Shown: positions 17,271 to 25,898 of the stretch, piece after piece
How the letters are laid out: each line of letters begins with the position of its first letter
Numbering within the stretch: position 1 is the first letter of the stretch
From: UBA1205 sp045534635
GTDB taxonomy: Bacteria > Bacteroidota > Bacteroidia > Bacteroidales > WCHB1-69
DNA length: 64,000 nt
Reading direction: 5' to 3'
NCBI GenBank assembly: GCA_045534635.1
Contig: JAZSKB010000039.1
Coordinates: forward strand, 62,001 to 126,000
The notes under the pieces: generated by a model
Seen by the model: the letters and a program-made list of their open reading frames with translations, nothing else
Told to the model about the DNA's origin: nothing
Database searches by the model: none
Position numbers and translations under genes: made by a program

Positions 17271-19079
17271 ATGAATAAACGCTGGGTTGTTAACAAATTG
17301 GCAAATACAGAAGATGTAAAACGCCTTACTGCCGAATTATCTATTAAGGCAGATACCCAGAAATCTCCTTGGCAAGAACCTCTTTCTGCTTTACTCATTC
17401 AAAGAGGAATACATACTAAAAACGAAGCTGAGACATTTTTCCGACCATCTTTGCAAGACATTCACAATCCATATTTGATGAAAGATATGGACAAAGCCGT
17501 TCAAAGAGTGGAAAAGGCTATCAATGATAAAGAAAATATACTTATTTTTGGAGATTACGACGTAGATGGTACTTCTGCTGTTGCTTTAATGTATAGTTTT
17601 CTAAAAAAACACATTAATGAAGGAAGCAAAATAGAATATTACGTACCAGATAGATACCTTGAAGGGTATGGTATATCGCAATTGTCTATAGAATACGCTC
17701 ACGAAAATAATTTTTCTCTTATAATAGTTCTTGATTGCGGTATTAAATGTCATAAAGAAATTGCTCTTGCTAATACATACAATATTGATGTTATCATTTG
17801 CGACCATCATCTTCCTGATGAAACATTGCCTTCGGCATACGCAATTCTAGACCCTAAACGTGAAGATTGCAATTATCCATACAAAGAATTAACTGGTTGT
17901 GGGGTCGGATTTAAATTGGTTCAAGCTATTGCTCAAAACAAAAATATTGACATCAAAGAATTAGAAGAATATTTTGATTTACTTGCTATTAGTATCGCTT
18001 CCGACGTGGTTCCGATTACAGGAGAAAATAGAATATTGTCTCATTTTGGACTTCGGCTTATCAATAAAGGACCTCGCACTGGGATAGAATCTTTGTTGGC
18101 TTATGGCAAAATATTACGCAAAACAGACATAAGTTTACCTCCAAAAAAATCTGTTTTCACACGAGAAATTACAATTAATGACCTTGTTTTCTGTGTTGGT
18201 CCTCGTATCAATGCCGCTGGTAGAATGGACACAGGACGCAATTCTGTTCACTTACTTATTAGCCAAAAAGAAGAAAAAACATCGGAATTAGGTCGGCGAG
18301 TAGAAGAAAACAATAGCGAACGAAGAGAATTGGATAGCAAAACTACCAAAGAAGCAATCGCTATGGTTAAAAATGACACTCTATATACAAACAAACGTTC
18401 TATTGTTGTGTATAATCCTCAATGGAGTAAAGGGGTTGTTGGCATCGTTGCTTCTCGATTGGTTGAACATTTCTACCGACCTTCTATTGTTTTAACTTTA
18501 TCTAACGGATTGGTAACTGGTTCGGCTCGGTCGGTGAGAAATTTCGATTTACACGATGCTTTGTGCAAATGTAGTCATCTTTTAGAACATTTCGGAGGAC
18601 ATACTTTCGCTGCGGGACTTTCTATTAAACCTGAAAACGTCAACACTTTTATCGATTTTTTTGAAAAAATTGTTACCGAAGACATTAGCGAAGATTCTAT
18701 TCGTCCTACTATTGATATTGATGTAGAAATTTCTTTACACGATATTACAAAATCTCTTTACGATAGAGTTTTACGATTTGCTCCTTTTGGTCCTCAAAAT
18801 ATGAGTCCTATTTTTATGACAAAAAATGTTTTAGATGACGGAAATGTACGTATCGTTGGAGAAAATCATTTGAAATTATCTCTTTATCAATTAGATGCAA
18901 GAAGTTATCCTATTAGTGCTATCGGGTTTGGATTGGGAGAACATTACGATAAAATTGCTGCTGGGCAATCATTTCATATTTGTTATCACATTGATATGAA
19001 TGAATGGCAAGGAAGAACGTATATACAACTGATTATCAAAGATATAAAATTTGAATTTGACGAAAAAGATATTATATAA
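17271..19079 (+). CDS. recJ: single-stranded-DNA-specific exonuclease RecJ
   Basis: 5'-3' ssDNA exonuclease in recombination and mismatch repair. It is 602 aa. The DHH phosphoesterase motifs are clear: FGDYDVDGTSAVALM (motif I), LDCGIK, CDHHLPDE with Asp178-His179-His180 (motif III), SDVVP (motif IV). The DHHA1 domain follows with the glycine-rich LEHFGGHTFAAGLS, then a C-terminal OB-like region. Its stop is one base from the stop of convergent aroQ. Confidence 0.96.
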   Translation: MNKRWVVNKLANTEDVKRLTAELSIKADTQKSPWQEPLSALLIQRGIHTKNEAETFFRPSLQDIHNPYLMKDMDKAVQRVEKAINDKENILIFGDYDVDGTSAVALMYSFLKKHINEGSKIEYYVPDRYLEGYGISQLSIEYAHENNFSLIIVLDCGIKCHKEIALANTYNIDVIICDHHLPDETLPSAYAILDPKREDCNYPYKELTGCGVGFKLVQAIAQNKNIDIKELEEYFDLLAISIASDVVPITGENRILSHFGLRLINKGPRTGIESLLAYGKILRKTDISLPPKKSVFTREITINDLVFCVGPRINAAGRMDTGRNSVHLLISQKEEKTSELGRRVEENNSERRELDSKTTKEAIAMVKNDTLYTNKRSIVVYNPQWSKGVVGIVASRLVEHFYRPSIVLTLSNGLVTGSARSVRNFDLHDALCKCSHLLEHFGGHTFAAGLSIKPENVNTFIDFFEKIVTEDISEDSIRPTIDIDVEISLHDITKSLYDRVLRFAPFGPQNMSPIFMTKNVLDDGNVRIVGENHLKLSLYQLDARSYPISAIGFGLGEHYDKIAAGQSFHICYHIDMNEWQGRTYIQLIIKDIKFEFDEKDII

Positions 19080-19080
19080 T

Positions 19081-19503
19081 CTATTTTATTATATGTTCTA
19101 TCGCTAAACGATAACCATCTAATCCAAAGCCACAGATACTTCCTTTGCAACAACTTGATAATAAAGACTTTTTCCTTATAATTTCTCGATTATAGATATT
19201 GGAAATATGAACCTCAATTGCAATAATATTTGTTGCCCTTATTGCATCTGCTATCGCCAATGAGGTATGAGAAAATGCTCCTGCATTAATTATTAATGAA
19301 TCAAAAGAATTGCAACGATGGATTCGTTCTACTATTTCTTTTTCACTATTCGATTGAAAATAATCTATCTCTATATTGTAAGTAGAAAAATGTTGTTTTA
19401 ACGACAATAAATATTCTTCAAACGATTGATTTCCATATATTTGAATTTCTCTTTTGCCTTGTAAGTTCAAATTAACACCATTGATTATGAGTATTTTTTT
19501 CAT
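19081..19503 (-). CDS. aroQ: type II 3-dehydroquinate dehydratase
   Basis: Third step of the shikimate pathway in the cytosol. It is 140 aa. Motifs: NGVNLNLQGKRE with IYG (usual form NGPNLN), the active-site loop IINAGAFSHTSLAIADAI, VEVHISN and GFGLDGYRLA. The variations are conservative, so the enzyme should work. Its start is three bases after the stop of the divIC-like gene, giving a two-gene operon. Confidence 0.94.
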   Translation of the reverse strand: MKKILIINGVNLNLQGKREIQIYGNQSFEEYLLSLKQHFSTYNIEIDYFQSNSEKEIVERIHRCNSFDSLIINAGAFSHTSLAIADAIRATNIIAIEVHISNIYNREIIRKKSLLSSCCKGSICGFGLDGYRLAIEHIIK

Positions 19504-19505
19504 TT

Positions 19506-19802
19506 TTATTCATCTATTTGATTAGAAATTCTAAATACATCTTCATCATCTTTTTTAAGATAAAGATGGGTTCTTAAAAAATTTTCTTGATTGCTTTGAC
19601 TATTTTGAATCAACTCATTATTTTGTTCTTGCAATTGAAGAATTAAGTTTTTTTGCATTTCCAATTCTGCTTTCAATTGTCGAATTTCTTTATCTAACTT
19701 ACGATGTTGAAAAACACCTCCTTCGCCAAAAAGAAAGTAACCTAAAAACACTATAAAAGCAATTCCCCACCGATACTTTTTTATTAATTGCAACAATTTC
19801 AT
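19506..19802 (-). CDS. DivIC/FtsB-type septum formation initiator
   Basis: A small bitopic division protein. It is 98 aa: a short basic N-terminus (KLLQLIKKYRWG), one transmembrane helix (about 12-27, IAFIVFLGYFLFG) and a periplasmic coiled coil (about 33-68) with heptads of L, I, Q and E, ending in YLKKDDEDVF. This layout and length match FtsB/DivIC, which with FtsL activates septal peptidoglycan synthesis. Confidence 0.85.
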   Translation of the reverse strand: MKLLQLIKKYRWGIAFIVFLGYFLFGEGGVFQHRKLDKEIRQLKAELEMQKNLILQLQEQNNELIQNSQSNQENFLRTHLYLKKDDEDVFRISNQIDE

Positions 19803-19822
19803 AACATATATTTTTATAATTG

Positions 19823-19830
19823 CAAAAGTA
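19823..19830 (-). promoter_or_regulatory. -7 box TACTTTTG for the divIC-aroQ operon
   Basis: TAnnTTTG read on the minus strand, 20 bases before the ATG at 19802. Confidence 0.6.
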
Positions 19831-19937
19831 ACATTTTTTCAGATATGCTCACAACATCGCAAACATATTTTAATATTTTTTATTATATTTTAAATTGATA
19901 TTATATTGTGTAATAACTATCCATCTTGATTTTATTT

Positions 19938-20215
19938 TTACAAACCTACTTTTAAAACCGAATATAAGAACATTTTGCTTATTATATCGCCATTCCATAG
20001 GTTGTTCAGAAATTCTTTGGCAGACCATACCGCCACTCCGTTAAATATCTTTACTTTTTTCAAAACAAACTACTATTAATTTGCACTTCAGATGTTCCTC
20101 TTGAAATGCTTTAAAACTTTTTAAATGCAATGAAACAATTCTTTCGAAGGATTTTATTTCTGCCTATTTCTAAATGAAAATTTGGACTGATACTTCAAGT
20201 TTTACAATAAAATGT
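19938..20215 (-). pseudogene. decayed coding remnant, possibly the C-terminus of a DUF4143-type ATPase
   Basis: This is the only notable content of the 459-bp gap 19803-20261. On the minus strand, short frames join into protein-like text only if frameshifts are allowed: a stretch with FHLEIGRNKI, then SFERIVSLHLKSFKAFQEEH running to CFEKSKD, then in another frame NGVAVWSAKEFLNNLWNGDI. The pattern resembles the nuclease-like tail of DUF4143-type AAA ATPases common in Bacteroidetes, but I judge this from memory only. It lies just downstream of the restriction module, which suggests an insertion scar or replacement. Confidence 0.3.
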
Positions 20216-20261
20216 GAAGTAGCGGTTAGGAAATTTACACAAAAATAAATTTAGTAAAGTA

Positions 20262-21548
20262 TTATTGTACTGCTTGGTAAAATTTTTGCAAAAGTATTTT
20301 GTTATAATTGATAATCTCATCTATTTTATCAACCGACAACAAAGCTTCTCTATTATCCAAATTCACTGTTATTATTTGGTCTATACTACCAAGTTTTAAA
20401 AATAATATATTCGGAATTGAGTAACTCGTTCTTATATTGACATTTTGTGATTTAGTGAATTCTGCATGTTTTTGAGATGATAAATATATCATATTTCTTT
20501 CATCTTCAATATATTGTGCTTCTTGTTGGTTATTTGCACGTTTAAAAGGAATAATGTGGTGTAACTCGTAATTAGGAGTATGTTTTATGTTATGGTAGCG
20601 AAAATATTTTTCCTTTGGCTTTTGACTACGTTGAGCTGACTGGACAAATAATCCATATTGACCATCGTTGAGTATTAGATTATCATCTATAACCTTGAAA
20701 TAGGTAGAATTATTTAGTAATTTATAAATTTGTTGGCTTTCATTTTTCCAGTTATGATAATCACGAGCGTAAGATTTGTTTATTCTGGGTTTTTGAGGAT
20801 TACAATACATTTGTAATAGTTTATTAAGATTGTTTCTCTGAGTCTCTGTTAATCGGCGATATTCAACAAGATACATCAACTTATCATTAAAATATATATT
20901 TTCTCTATCATCGGAAAGAATATACATAAACTCTAAAATATTTATGTAATCAAAACGGTTGTCGGTAGAGAGCAACTCTACCATATCTGTTGCAGCATTC
21001 TTTGTTAGTATATCAACGGCATCGGTATAGTATTTACGTCGCTCAAATTCTGTCTTAGATAGAATAAAATTCAACCCTAAAACGGACAATCGTACAGAAT
21101 AAACTGCTGCTCTTTTCTGTAAAGGTTTATGTTCTCCTATAGAGAACGATTCATTTATATGATGTTCGTCTTTGTCGTATCTATCTAAGAATCCAGCTCG
21201 GGCTAAATCGGGAAAAGTATTTTTCTTTACTGAATTGATAGTTCCTTTACCTATTCGTTCATTAATTTCTCTTACAATTTCATAATAAGTTATCGCTTCT
21301 GGTTGTCTTTCCCCATTATCATCACCTACGTGTATTCTAAAAATATCATTGCCTGCCTTCTCATGAATTACTTGGAGTAATGTTCTAAAATAATCATAAG
21401 TCAGTCTGTTATGTTGAGAACATTGCGTACCTCGATAGTTATCATCTTGCACTCTATCTACTATATAACTCAAAAACTGATTGTTGGTAGATATATGTTC
21501 TATTTTTTTTAGAATTTCATAATCTTTCATATTGTATTTCTCCTTCAT
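20262..21548 (-). CDS. type II restriction endonuclease with HNH motif, MboII/HpyAII-like
   Basis: Predicted DNA endonuclease of the R-M module, 428 aa. Near the C-terminus is an HNH-type site: ELHHIIPF (His330, His331), then ERNMIYLSSQKH, giving the H...N...H pattern of a beta-beta-alpha-metal nuclease. The N-terminal two thirds (VQDDNYRGTQCSQHNRLTYD and following) should carry DNA recognition. Together with the two adjacent methyltransferases it resembles type IIS systems of the MboII (GAAGA) group; the recognition site is an inference. The upstream methyltransferase overlaps its start by 32 bp, or 14 bp if the ATG at 21530 (MKDYEILKK) is used. Confidence 0.75.
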   Translation of the reverse strand: MKEKYNMKDYEILKKIEHISTNNQFLSYIVDRVQDDNYRGTQCSQHNRLTYDYFRTLLQVIHEKAGNDIFRIHVGDDNGERQPEAITYYEIVREINERIGKGTINSVKKNTFPDLARAGFLDRYDKDEHHINESFSIGEHKPLQKRAAVYSVRLSVLGLNFILSKTEFERRKYYTDAVDILTKNAATDMVELLSTDNRFDYINILEFMYILSDDRENIYFNDKLMYLVEYRRLTETQRNNLNKLLQMYCNPQKPRINKSYARDYHNWKNESQQIYKLLNNSTYFKVIDDNLILNDGQYGLFVQSAQRSQKPKEKYFRYHNIKHTPNYELHHIIPFKRANNQQEAQYIEDERNMIYLSSQKHAEFTKSQNVNIRTSYSIPNILFLKLGSIDQIITVNLDNREALLSVDKIDEIINYNKILLQKFYQAVQ

Positions 21549-22299
21549 TAATTTGTGAATATAATTCGTTATTCTCGCAACCTATAAATTGACGACCTAA
21601 TTTTTGAGCTATACGGCTTGTTGTTCCGCTACCACTAAATAAATCCAACACCAAATCATTTTCATTGCTACTTGCCAGTATCATCCTTTCAATCATTTCA
21701 TCTGGTTTTATCGTAGGATGTAGTGGTTTCTGAATTTTTCCGTTCACTTTTATCTTGTGTCTTTGTGATGTTATTTCCCAAACATCATTACATAACTTTC
21801 CTTTTTCATTTGGAAACCATCTTTTCCCATCTTTCAATATGCCTTTTTTTGCAGCGTGAGCTATTCTATCTACCGAATCATATGGAACTCGAATAGAATC
21901 AGTATTAAATATATAATCATTTGATTTTGTATAAAATAAAATAGTTTCCTGTGCATTCACAAATTTCTTGCGAGTAGCACTGAAGCCATCTTTTTTATAC
22001 CACGTTATCCAATTTCTAAGAACAATAGGTTTTTCTCTTAAATGATTAAGTATGATTGCAGAATTATATGCATTATTGAATAGATATATGGACGCAGAGG
22101 ATTTGCATTTTGATAGAAGTATATCAATCCATTTGAATGTAAAATCAAAGTACTTACTTTCAGTTTTAAAAGTATCCCAATCTGCCTTATGCATATTGTA
22201 TGGAGGGTCAGCAATAACTAAATCAATAGAAGATTCTCCTAACATCGAAAGAAAATCAAAAACATCCGCTAAATAAATCCTATTGGTTTTCATAATCAA
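21517..22299 (-). CDS. DNA adenine N6-methyltransferase, class beta, M1.MboII-like
   Basis: Methylates adenine in one strand of the host site to protect it from the HNH nuclease. It is 260 aa. Motif IV DPPY (31-34, in IADPPYNMHKADWDTF) comes before the SAM-binding motif I (LDLFSGSGTT near the C-terminus), the class beta order. The middle part has the block ITSQRHKIKVNG followed by PLHPTIKP, which is strongly reminiscent of M.MboII relatives. The start may be the ATG at 22299 or 22293; both overlap the end of the upstream methyltransferase. Confidence 0.88.
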   Translation of the reverse strand: MIMKTNRIYLADVFDFLSMLGESSIDLVIADPPYNMHKADWDTFKTESKYFDFTFKWIDILLSKCKSSASIYLFNNAYNSAIILNHLREKPIVLRNWITWYKKDGFSATRKKFVNAQETILFYTKSNDYIFNTDSIRVPYDSVDRIAHAAKKGILKDGKRWFPNEKGKLCNDVWEITSQRHKIKVNGKIQKPLHPTIKPDEMIERMILASSNENDLVLDLFSGSGTTSRIAQKLGRQFIGCENNELYSQINEGEIQYERL

Positions 22300-23155
22300 C
22301 TAATTTTAGTTTTTTTTCTATTAAAGGCTTATAATTTTCATAAATCTCATAACCCACATAGTATCGATTCAAAGATTTTGCCACTTTCAATGTTGTACCG
22401 CTACCAGCAAAAGGGTCTAAAACAACATCGTCAACACAACTAAAAAGCCGTATACAACGATAAGGAATTGCTTCGGGCATTATAGCAGAGTGTTTTCCAT
22501 ATGCGATATCACTTTTATTTGGTATTGGTATGTCCCATATTTGCTTTGTGAAGGTCGTCCATTCTTGCTCAGAGAGTTTGCTTTTTTCCTTATTATCAGT
22601 AGTTGGAAACTCTGGGATACCATCTTTTACATAAATAGTGATAAATTCTGTTGTATTTTGAGCATAAAAATTCCTTGGATAAGGATAACTTCCAAACATC
22701 AACCGTTTTGACGAATTAATTCTATTCCAAATATACAAATCCATCAAATACAAATTAGTGTTATTCAAAACACTCTGTTGAATACTACTTTGAATATCAA
22801 ATATATGACGATTATAATGCGTAGTCATTTCTTTTTTAAACATGGGCATTAGAGGTACATTGATACACAATTTACCATTAGGTTTTAATACGCGTTCGCA
22901 CTCTTTCCACACCGTTAGTAAAGAATCAATATACTCATCAAAATTTTGACAAGCACCAATGTCAACATCTTTGCTATTAGAATGTTTCTTAAACTGATAA
23001 CCATCTTTTGAATAGTCTTTGATATTAAAGTATGGTGGAGACGTTACAATTAGTTGCACACTTCCATTGGGCAATTCCAACATTTGTTCTGAACTATGCC
23101 AAAACACCTTATCCAAAAAATTTGGTTTGTGTTTTTCCATTTTTTTACCTTGCAT
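22280..23155 (-). CDS. second DNA methyltransferase of the module (TSPPY type, likely N4-cytosine)
   Basis: Presumably modifies the opposite, asymmetric strand of the same site, as expected for a type IIS system with two methyltransferases. It is 291 aa. Motif IV TSPPYFNIKDY (near 38-48) precedes motif I VLDPFAGSGTTLKVA near the C-terminus. SPPY points to N4-cytosine chemistry but N6-adenine cannot be excluded. I favour the ATG at 23140 (MEKHKPNF), which has AAGG a few bases upstream, over 23155. It is the first gene of the R-M operon and follows the structured RNA whose terminator lies about 50-60 bases upstream. Confidence 0.85.
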   Translation of the reverse strand: MQGKKMEKHKPNFLDKVFWHSSEQMLELPNGSVQLIVTSPPYFNIKDYSKDGYQFKKHSNSKDVDIGACQNFDEYIDSLLTVWKECERVLKPNGKLCINVPLMPMFKKEMTTHYNRHIFDIQSSIQQSVLNNTNLYLMDLYIWNRINSSKRLMFGSYPYPRNFYAQNTTEFITIYVKDGIPEFPTTDNKEKSKLSEQEWTTFTKQIWDIPIPNKSDIAYGKHSAIMPEAIPYRCIRLFSCVDDVVLDPFAGSGTTLKVAKSLNRYYVGYEIYENYKPLIEKKLKLVDYENQ

Positions 23156-23195
23156 TTTAGGCGTTTAGCATCTATCGGATTTTCAGGCATCTTTA

Positions 23196-23372
23196 GGACA
23201 TAAAAAATGTGGACTCTGACATTATCCACATTCTAAAGGCCCTGAGATTGCCTGATTCCTTAGATAAGCCAAAGCCCACGCAAGCGTAGGCATTTACTGA
23301 CTTATTCTTCAAGGAATCTATATCTAACAATTTCTCAGGTTCTTAGAATGTTCCGAATAAATAGCAAACGCT
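23196..23372 (-). ncRNA. structured RNA upstream of R-M module 1, ending in a terminator (unrecognised family)
   Basis: Read on the minus strand. A long domain closes through ACATTCTAA/TTAGAATGT (23228-23236 with 23343-23351). Inside are CCTGAG/CTCAGG, GATTCCTT/AAGGAATC (23254-23261 with 23311-23318), ATAAG/CTTAT and an apical stem GCCCACG/CGTAGGC around 23284. One apical pair is C-A on the plus strand but G-U on the minus strand, which favours minus transcription. A small AGGC/GCCT hairpin (23237-23253) holds CTCAGG in its loop, so a pseudoknot with the 5' CCTGAG is possible. The 3' end is a terminator hairpin TGTGGA/TCCACA plus TTTTTT, then ATGTCC. A related RNA lies at 58190-58381. Confidence 0.6.
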
Positions 23373-23475
23373 ATGATTAATACTATTTTATTTTAAATTT
23401 CTATTTTCTATATATTTTTTATTTAATTAAAAATCAATTATATATTACTTTTCACAAAGATGAAGAAGTAATTTA

Positions 23476-23483
23476 CAAAGATA
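23476..23483 (-). promoter_or_regulatory. -7 box TATCTTTG driving the RNA and R-M module 1
   Basis: TAnnTTTG on the minus strand, about 130 bases upstream of the structured domain. No other TAnnTTTG box is seen between here and the first methyltransferase start. Confidence 0.5.
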
Positions 23484-23542
23484 TATCTTTTTTAACACAA
23501 ATTTATTTTTTTAGAAAAAATTTTGTTTTCAGTCACTTTTTT

Positions 23543-23788
23543 TCGGAGTCTGAGCCTGCCGAAGACAACGAAAAAACTCATGAAATACGGAGGTTTCGAC
23601 AGGCTCAACCTCCGAAGATAAAACTCATGAATTTCGGTGTCTGAGCCTGTCGAAGACACCGAAAGAAAAACAGACACCGAAAAAAAACACAAAAGCAATG
23701 ACGTTGCAGAAATAGTATTTATTTTTTCGGAGGTTTCGACAGGCTCAACCTCCATTGATAAAAAAATATAAAAGCAACAATGTTGCAA
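23543..23788. repeat. REP-like palindrome cluster (four hairpins plus tail)
   Basis: Tandem hairpin units with the shared core TCGACAGGCTCA or its complement: a degenerate unit near 23543-23572, CGGAGGTT...AACCTCCG at 23588-23614, CGGTGTCT...AGACACCG at 23635-23661, and CGGAGGTT...AACCTCC at 23728-23753. The last is followed by ATTGATAAAAAAATATAAAA and the small palindrome GCAACAATGTTGC. The same composite recurs at 28451, 55902 (inverted) and 58518. It lies between R-M module 1 and dnaG. Confidence 0.85.
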
Positions 23789-23796
23789 AAAAATGT

Positions 23797-23804
23797 TATC
23801 TTTG
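23797..23804 (+). promoter_or_regulatory. -7 box TATCTTTG for dnaG-priA
   Basis: TAnnTTTG 49 bases before the dnaG ATG at 23854, immediately after the GCAAC/GTTGC palindrome of the REP-like cluster, so the repeat forms the upstream part of this promoter. Confidence 0.65.
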
Positions 23805-23853
23805 CATTTGTAAAAGAACACATACTGTTCCTTTATAAAATATTGTTTTCGTT

Positions 23854-25896
23854 ATGATTAAGCCAGAAGACAGAGATAGGATATTAGATGCATGTCGTAT
23901 AGAAGAAGTTGTCGGGGACTTTGTAAGTCTTACTCGTCGAGGAACTTCTTACGTTGGATTATGTCCATTTCACGCTGAAAAAACACCATCATTTCATGTA
24001 ACACCATCAAAAAATATATGCAAATGTTTTGGTTGTGGAGAAGGTGGAGATTCTGCAAGTTTTATAATGAAACATGAACATTATTCTTATCCTGAAGCAT
24101 TACGATATTTAGCAAAAAAATACGGCATAGAAATCAAAGAAGAGGAACAAACACCCGAAGAAATCAAAAATTACAACGAACGAGAAAAACAATTTTCTGT
24201 AAATAATTATGCCAAAAACTATTTTATTGAACAATTGCTTCAGACAGAAGAAGGTCGTAACATTGCACTATCCTATTTTAAACAAAGAGGTTACGATAAC
24301 AAAACAATAGAAAAATTTCAACTTGGATATTGCCCCAAAAGCAAAGATAGTTTTACCCAAGAAGCACTTCGTAACGGATATAATATAGACACACTCAAAG
24401 ATGCAGGATTGAGTATAATAAAAGGAGACAACGATTATATTGATAAATTTAGAGAAAGGGTTATTTTCCCTATTCAAAATATTTCTGGTCGAACAATAGC
24501 ATTTGGCGGAAGAATTATGTCTTCTGGACAAAACGAAAAAACCGCAAAATACATCAATAGTCCAGAAACATTAATTTATCACAAAAGTGATGTTTTATAT
24601 GGTATTTTCCTTGCTAAAAGTGCCATTAGTAAACAAGACAAATGTTATCTTGTTGAAGGTTATGCCGATGTAATATCAATGCACCAGTTAGGCATTGAAA
24701 ATGTTGTTGCCTCTTCTGGAACGTCGCTCACCTCTGGACAAATAAAACTTATCAAACGTTTTACCAATAATATTACCATTATCTACGATGGCGATAATGC
24801 TGGTATCAAAGCCGCTCTAAAAGGAGTTTCTTTGATATTGCAAGAAGATATGAACGTTCGTGTAGTTTTGTTGCCAGAAAAAGAAGACCCCGATTCTTTT
24901 GCACAAGCACATACATTAGAAGAAACGCAAGATTATATTGATAAACATGAACAAAGTTTTATCGAATTTAAAATCCAACTTTTATTACAAAACGCTGGCA
25001 ACGATTTGGGCAAACGTGCTGATGCTATTTCAAATATCGCAGCAGATATTGCTTTAATAAAAGATAGACTCAAAAGGGCTTTGTTTATCAAACAATGTAG
25101 TACTTTGCTCAATATTTCTGAGGAAGATTTGGCTTCAAGTGTCCAAAAATCTTATCAAAAAATATTTTACCAACAAAAAGGAAATTTTAGCACTTCTGAA
25201 ACAGCACAAAATACTGAAATTGAAATAATTTCTCCTCAAAAAAAACATCCAAAAGAATTATTACCGCTCAAATCTGATTCAATATTAGATATTGCAGAAC
25301 GAGAATTATTAAAATTGCTCATAAATAAAGGATGTTCTATTATTAATCTTCCGCAAGAAGATGATAACGAAGAATATACACCCATTTTTGAAAGATTGGA
25401 CAATTATATTTTTCAAGATTTATATCAGTTAGATGACGAATTAACATTGAACAATCATGGTATCAACAATCCGCTTTATCGTAAATTGTTTGATATGTAT
25501 GCCAATTATGCAGAAAAATACAATACCAATCCCATAGAAATGATACTCAAAAATGAAGCCGAACAACATGAAATTTGCGATTTGATAATTGAACTTACCA
25601 ATATAGAAACATTTTCAGAAAAAGAAAGCAACAATTATATAAAAGGAAATCAACAAAATAACGAAACCATCAAAACCATAGACAACGACCCTTCTAAATT
25701 ACACGAACACGCTATTCGCATTCTACAAAGGATTCGTTTGTTTTGGGTGCAAAAATGCAGAAATACTTTCATTGACAAACTAAACAATCCCAATTTATCG
25801 GAAGAAGAAATTGATAAAATATTTAAAAAAATCGAAGAATTGAATAGTCTAAACCTTAAAATGGAAAATATTTTAGGGACCTCATATCGTGAATAA
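23854..25896 (+). CDS. dnaG: DNA primase
   Basis: Makes RNA primers for replication. It is 680 aa. The N-terminal zinc-binding domain has Cys37, His40, Cys58 and Cys61 (CPFHAEKTPSFH, CKCFGCGEGGD). The catalytic core carries the TOPRIM motifs YLVEGYADVISMHQLGIENVV with SSGTSL and YDGDNAGIKA. The C-terminal third should be the helicase-binding domain, and is E, N and I rich. priA follows two bases after the stop, so the two replication genes are probably co-transcribed. Confidence 0.97.
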   Translation: MIKPEDRDRILDACRIEEVVGDFVSLTRRGTSYVGLCPFHAEKTPSFHVTPSKNICKCFGCGEGGDSASFIMKHEHYSYPEALRYLAKKYGIEIKEEEQTPEEIKNYNEREKQFSVNNYAKNYFIEQLLQTEEGRNIALSYFKQRGYDNKTIEKFQLGYCPKSKDSFTQEALRNGYNIDTLKDAGLSIIKGDNDYIDKFRERVIFPIQNISGRTIAFGGRIMSSGQNEKTAKYINSPETLIYHKSDVLYGIFLAKSAISKQDKCYLVEGYADVISMHQLGIENVVASSGTSLTSGQIKLIKRFTNNITIIYDGDNAGIKAALKGVSLILQEDMNVRVVLLPEKEDPDSFAQAHTLEETQDYIDKHEQSFIEFKIQLLLQNAGNDLGKRADAISNIAADIALIKDRLKRALFIKQCSTLLNISEEDLASSVQKSYQKIFYQQKGNFSTSETAQNTEIEIISPQKKHPKELLPLKSDSILDIAERELLKLLINKGCSIINLPQEDDNEEYTPIFERLDNYIFQDLYQLDDELTLNNHGINNPLYRKLFDMYANYAEKYNTNPIEMILKNEAEQHEICDLIIELTNIETFSEKESNNYIKGNQQNNETIKTIDNDPSKLHEHAIRILQRIRLFWVQKCRNTFIDKLNNPNLSEEEIDKIFKKIEELNSLNLKMENILGTSYRE

Positions 25897-25898
25897 TT

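Noticed and set aside
23196..23372. 6S RNA, tmRNA, SAM riboswitch or integron attC as identity of the structured RNA
   Set aside because: No tRNA-like ends, no known SAM aptamer core, a fold shorter and more paired than 6S, and no attC core sites; a second homologue in front of another R-M operon does not fit these either.
23543..23788. CRISPR array
   Set aside because: The repeats are palindromic, of unequal length and spacing, without unique spacers of constant size or cas genes.
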